The notes under the pieces: model-generated
The model's database searches: none
What the model saw: the letters and a program-made list of their open reading frames with translations, nothing else
What the model was told of the DNA's origin: nothing
Part shown: positions 60,715 through 64,000 of the stretch, piece after piece
How positions within the stretch are numbered: position 1 is the stretch's first letter
Layout: every line of letters begins with the position of its first letter
DNA from: Limanda limanda
Taxonomy: Eukaryota; Chordata; Actinopteri; Pleuronectiformes; Pleuronectidae
Length of the DNA stretch: 64,000 nt
Assembly: GCF_963576545.1 (NCBI RefSeq)
Contig: NC_083639.1
Coordinates: 28,690,829 to 28,754,828 of the forward strand
Reading direction: 5' to 3'
Program-made: the position numbers and the translations under genes

Positions 60715-61236
60715 GTGAGGACAGATGTTACATGGTCATAATTTACATGTATTTGAAATTAATGGGGATGATTACCCCAATTTAAAGATGTCCATTTTGT
60801 CGTAGAAGTAGAAGTCTCTTCAAGAGTCCTAGAACAAAACATAAATCTATATCATCCCATGTAATGAAGAAAGAGGGGAATTAATATCAGGATTAAAAGA
60901 CAAAAAGCTCAATATTAAATTTAAAAAATCAGTTTGGAAAGACGTCAAGGAAGTCTCTGCTCCTCACATATTGTGATGGGACTCGTACCTGCAGCTCTTC
61001 CTGTAAATACGATATTATATCAGTGCAGCAGAACAGTGAATGATCACATCTGTAATATTCGAGTTTAGATGTTTGCTTCAAATCCACTTTCATCTTTGGT
61101 TGTGCCGCTGCTGCACCTTCTGTTACCAAGCAACCACAACCACCTGTCCCATTATTAAGTATTTATTTACTTACTTTATTGTATTTCTATTCATTAATTA
61201 CTCATTACATTATTTGACACCAACCAGCATTTGCCC

Positions 61237-61380
61237 TATGTTCCCTAAAATTAGGGAACATAGGGCGGCACGGTGGTGCAGTGGTCAGCATCGTCACCTC
61301 ACAGCGTGAAGGTTCTGGGTTTGATCCTCACTGTCATTTCACTGCGTTGGGTTTTCTATGAATACTCCGGTTTCCATGAT
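61237..61380 (+). repeat. tRNA-derived SINE head behind a palindrome
   Basis: GCGGCACGGTGGTGCAGTGG followed by CACCTCACAGCGTGAAGGTT and GGGTTTGATCC is the tRNA-like head of the common fish SINE group; ATACTCCGGTTTCC from its body follows, then similarity ends. Immediately before it is the perfect palindrome TGTTCCCTAA-AATTAGGGAACA (about 61239-61262). Confidence 0.65.
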
Positions 61381-62666
61381 CATGTTCATATTTAAAGAAC
61401 ATAACTAGTTAACTAATCACCTGTGAAGCATCATATACCTGGTCTCTGTTTCCTTCATTGTCTCCTCCCTCCTTCCCTCCTTCCCTCATCCCTACCTTAG
61501 AATTGCATGTTGTTGGCTCATGGTCCCTACAAGTGTTACCCAGTCCAGATGTGAGCTCTGTGTTAGTATAGACTCTCTAACTTGGCTCATCCATCTCTAA
61601 AAACAAAGTTTTATGTCATTCAGACAAAGACACAGTGTTTGTTGAGTCTTCTCTCAGAGACGAGTTGAGGCAGAGCCGAGCTGCTCGTGGGTTCCTGGCA
61701 CCTGATGTGCGGGAGGGAGCAGCTTCCAGAGAACAACTGTGAGATGAATGAAATAATGTTCGGATGGAATAATGATGTGTTTTGTTCTGTCGCAGGCGGC
61801 CACACGCTGTCACGCTGCATTTGGCATCTGGCAGCTCGTGTTGTTCTGAAACTGGAGAAACAGTCAGGAGCTCAACCAGTGGGGAGCAGAATCTGAATAT
61901 GATTTCTTAATGGATCGTCCACTGCACTACGATACACAACTCGTACTTCTCACTCCTACTTGATACTCGTACAGTGTGCCAGTATGAACTTGTCCCTGCT
62001 ATCGCACCCTGTTTGCTTGTGCCAGTGTTTTCAGCTCCTCCTCATAATCCTTCAAAGCCGCGTCGGTCCTGGACGCCGAAGCCAAATGTGATGTGACATT
62101 TTAATAATCACCCACAGAGCACAGCGTAGGTGCGTCGAAAGGATTAATGTGACGCCAAATACGTGGATATACACATCTGAGGAGAGTAACACGTACAGTA
62201 AGAGCAGAAAGCAGCGAGTGGGAGGCCGATTGTGAACGTGTGAGGGTGTGAGGGAGCTTACAGGCTCCAGCCAGAGGAGGAATCACACCAGGGCCACAGA
62301 TTACACTGGCATATGTGTAGTATTTACTGAAGAGGCGATGCATGTAACATCAACTATTTAAAGCCAAGCTTATGTTTTGCAGGGGGGGGGGGGAGTGGGG
62401 GGACTTTGTGGGGCTTGTACGCGCCCACCTATGCAGATAATAAGACATGTACAGTACATTAGTACGACCGTGTTAGCCACGGATCTAACTGTTGTAAGAT
62501 TTTTGAGCTGGAGGAGGATGAGGAGGAGATGATAGAGAGATGGACGGCGGAGGAGAAGGAGGAGATGGACGGAGGAGGAGGAAGAGATGGACGGAGGAGT
62601 GGAGAAAGAAAAGACACAAGGAGTCACAAGTTCCTTTATTAAGCACCTGAAGAAGGACACATGGTG

Positions 62667-64000
62667 GTTGAACCTAAAACTGATAAAGATGCCAAGAAAC
62701 AGGAGAATGAAAATAAAAGGGTAGAACGAGGGAGGAAGAGAAGTAAGTGGTGAAACACTTAGGAAGGAAGAGAACAGAGGAAAAAAGGTAAATGAGAAAC
62801 ATTAGAAAATGTGAAAAGGGAAAAAAGATGAAGGACAAAAATGGAGGGATCGCTGCAAAGGACATTGATAAAAATCAACACAATAAGGGGTGAGAAGTGA
62901 GAAAACAGAGGGAACGAGGAGGGATGATGGACGAGAGAGGAAGGTGGTACTGTTCAGACACATGAGGGAATGAAGGGAGGGGTGATCGAGACAGGGAGGT
63001 GCACATGGAAAGAGGGAGCAGGAGGTGAAAGAAGGGAGAAGAAGTTGAACCTAAAACTGATAAAGATGCCAAGAAACAGGAGAATGAAAATAAAAGGGTA
63101 GAACGAGGGAGGAAGAGAAGTAAGTGATGAAACACTTAGGAAGGAAGAGAACAGAGGAAATAAGGTAAATGAGAAACATTAGAAAATCTAAAAAAGGGAA
63201 AAAAGATGAAGGACAAAAATGGAGGGATCGCTGGAAAGGACGGTGATAATAAAAAACAACACAATAAGGGGTGAGAAGTGAGAAAACAGAGGGAACGAGG
63301 AGGGATGATGGATGAGAGAGGAAGGTGGTACTGTTCAGACACATGAGGGAATGAAGGGAGGGGTGATCGAGACAGGGAGGTGCACATGGAAAGAGGGAGC
63401 AGGAGGTGAAAGAAGGGAGAAGAAGTTGAACCTAAAACTGATAAAGATGCCAAGAAACAGGAGAATGAAAATAAAAGGGTAGAACGAGGGAGGAAGAGAA
63501 GTAAGTGATGAAACACTTAGGAAGGAAGAGAACAGAGGAAATAAGGTAAATGAGAAACATTAGAAAATGTGAAAAGGGAAAAAAGATGAAGGACAAAAAT
63601 GGAGGGATCGCTGGAAAGGACGGTGATAAGAAAAAACAACAAAATAAAGGGTGAGAAGTGAGAAAACAGGGGGAACGAGGAGGGATGATGGATGAGAGAG
63701 GAAGGTGGTACTGTTCAGACACATGAGGGAATGAAGGGAGGGGTGATCGAGACAGGGAGGTGCACATGGAAAGAGGGAGCAGGAGGTGAAAGAAGGGAGA
63801 AGAAGTTGAACCTAAAACTGATAAAGATGCCAAGAAACAGGAGAATGAAAATAAAAGGGTAGAACGAGGGAGGAAGAGAAGTAAGTGATGAAACACTTAG
63901 GAAGGAAGAGAACAGAGGAAATAAGGTAAATGAGAAACATCAGAAAATCTAAAAAAGGGAAAAAAGATGAAGGACAAAAATGGAGGGATCGCTGCAAAGG
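62667..64000. repeat. ~380-bp tandem satellite, runs off the window
   Basis: Units start with GTTGAACCTAAAACTG at 62667, 63044, 63425 and 63805 (periods 377, 381, 380), giving 3.5 units to the edge. Units are purine-rich on + and nearly identical after the first. Long open frames on the - strand are by-products of the repeat and lack any recognisable domain. Confidence 0.9.

Noticed and set aside
62674..63997. Phe/Leu-rich - strand frames up to 154 codons, seemingly a repeated membrane protein family
   Set aside because: All lie in the 380-bp satellite; frames repeat with the unit and have no start context or domain.
62667..64000. CRISPR-like regular repeats
   Set aside because: Units are ~380 bp with no distinct spacers, in a vertebrate genome.

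Overview
The window looks like teleost fish (probably percomorph) nuclear DNA. The evidence is spliced vertebrate-type genes with GT-AG introns, abundant CT/GT microsatellites, and the mobile-element mix typical of fish: a Tx1-type L1 LINE, an L2-type LINE fragment, several hAT elements with 8-bp target duplications, PIF/Harbinger-like MITEs, solo-LTR-like insertions and tRNA-derived repeats. Nothing bacterial or phage-like is present.

The first ~44.4 kb is a direct tandem array of five copies of one gene, gamma-glutamyl hydrolase (ggh, peptidase family C26), all on the + strand. ggh cleaves gamma-linked polyglutamate from folates, usually in the lysosome or outside the cell. Copies 1 (333-6874), 4 (24930-35206) and 5 (36075-44366) each keep nine in-frame exons with consensus splice sites and the catalytic Cys and two His residues. 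Copy 2 (7813-10019) keeps exons 1-5 but has lost the nucleophile by an in-frame deletion and lacks exons 6-9. Copy 3 (12007-23288) keeps only exons 1 and 2 and then joins directly to 3'-UTR sequence. Base 1 matches the repeat starts at 7415 and 35761, so the array may extend to the left of the window.

The copies differ mainly in what has inserted into their introns. Copy 3 intron 1 holds two Tx1-clade LINEs in a (TC)n microsatellite (15.5-23.1 kb), a hAT MITE (12404-13256) and an older hAT element (13272-14916). Copy 4 shares the older hAT, but there it is interrupted by a second hAT (26301-27862) carrying a piece of ribosomal DNA. Copy 4 also has an L2-type LINE fragment and a hAT with a transposase tail in intron 5. 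Copies 1 and 5 carry independent insertions of the same ~1-kb solo-LTR-like element, and fragments of a transposon whose transposase begins with Arg-Gly repeats. Empty sites in sister copies let most insertions be placed in order.

From ~44.4 to 64 kb I find no convincing protein gene. This region holds several tRNA-Thr-like units on the - strand (44996-56838), short duplicated blocks (52.1-56.0 kb), the second Harbinger-like MITE (54801-55714), long microsatellites, a tRNA-type SINE head (61263) and a ~380-bp tandem satellite that runs off the right edge (62667-64000).
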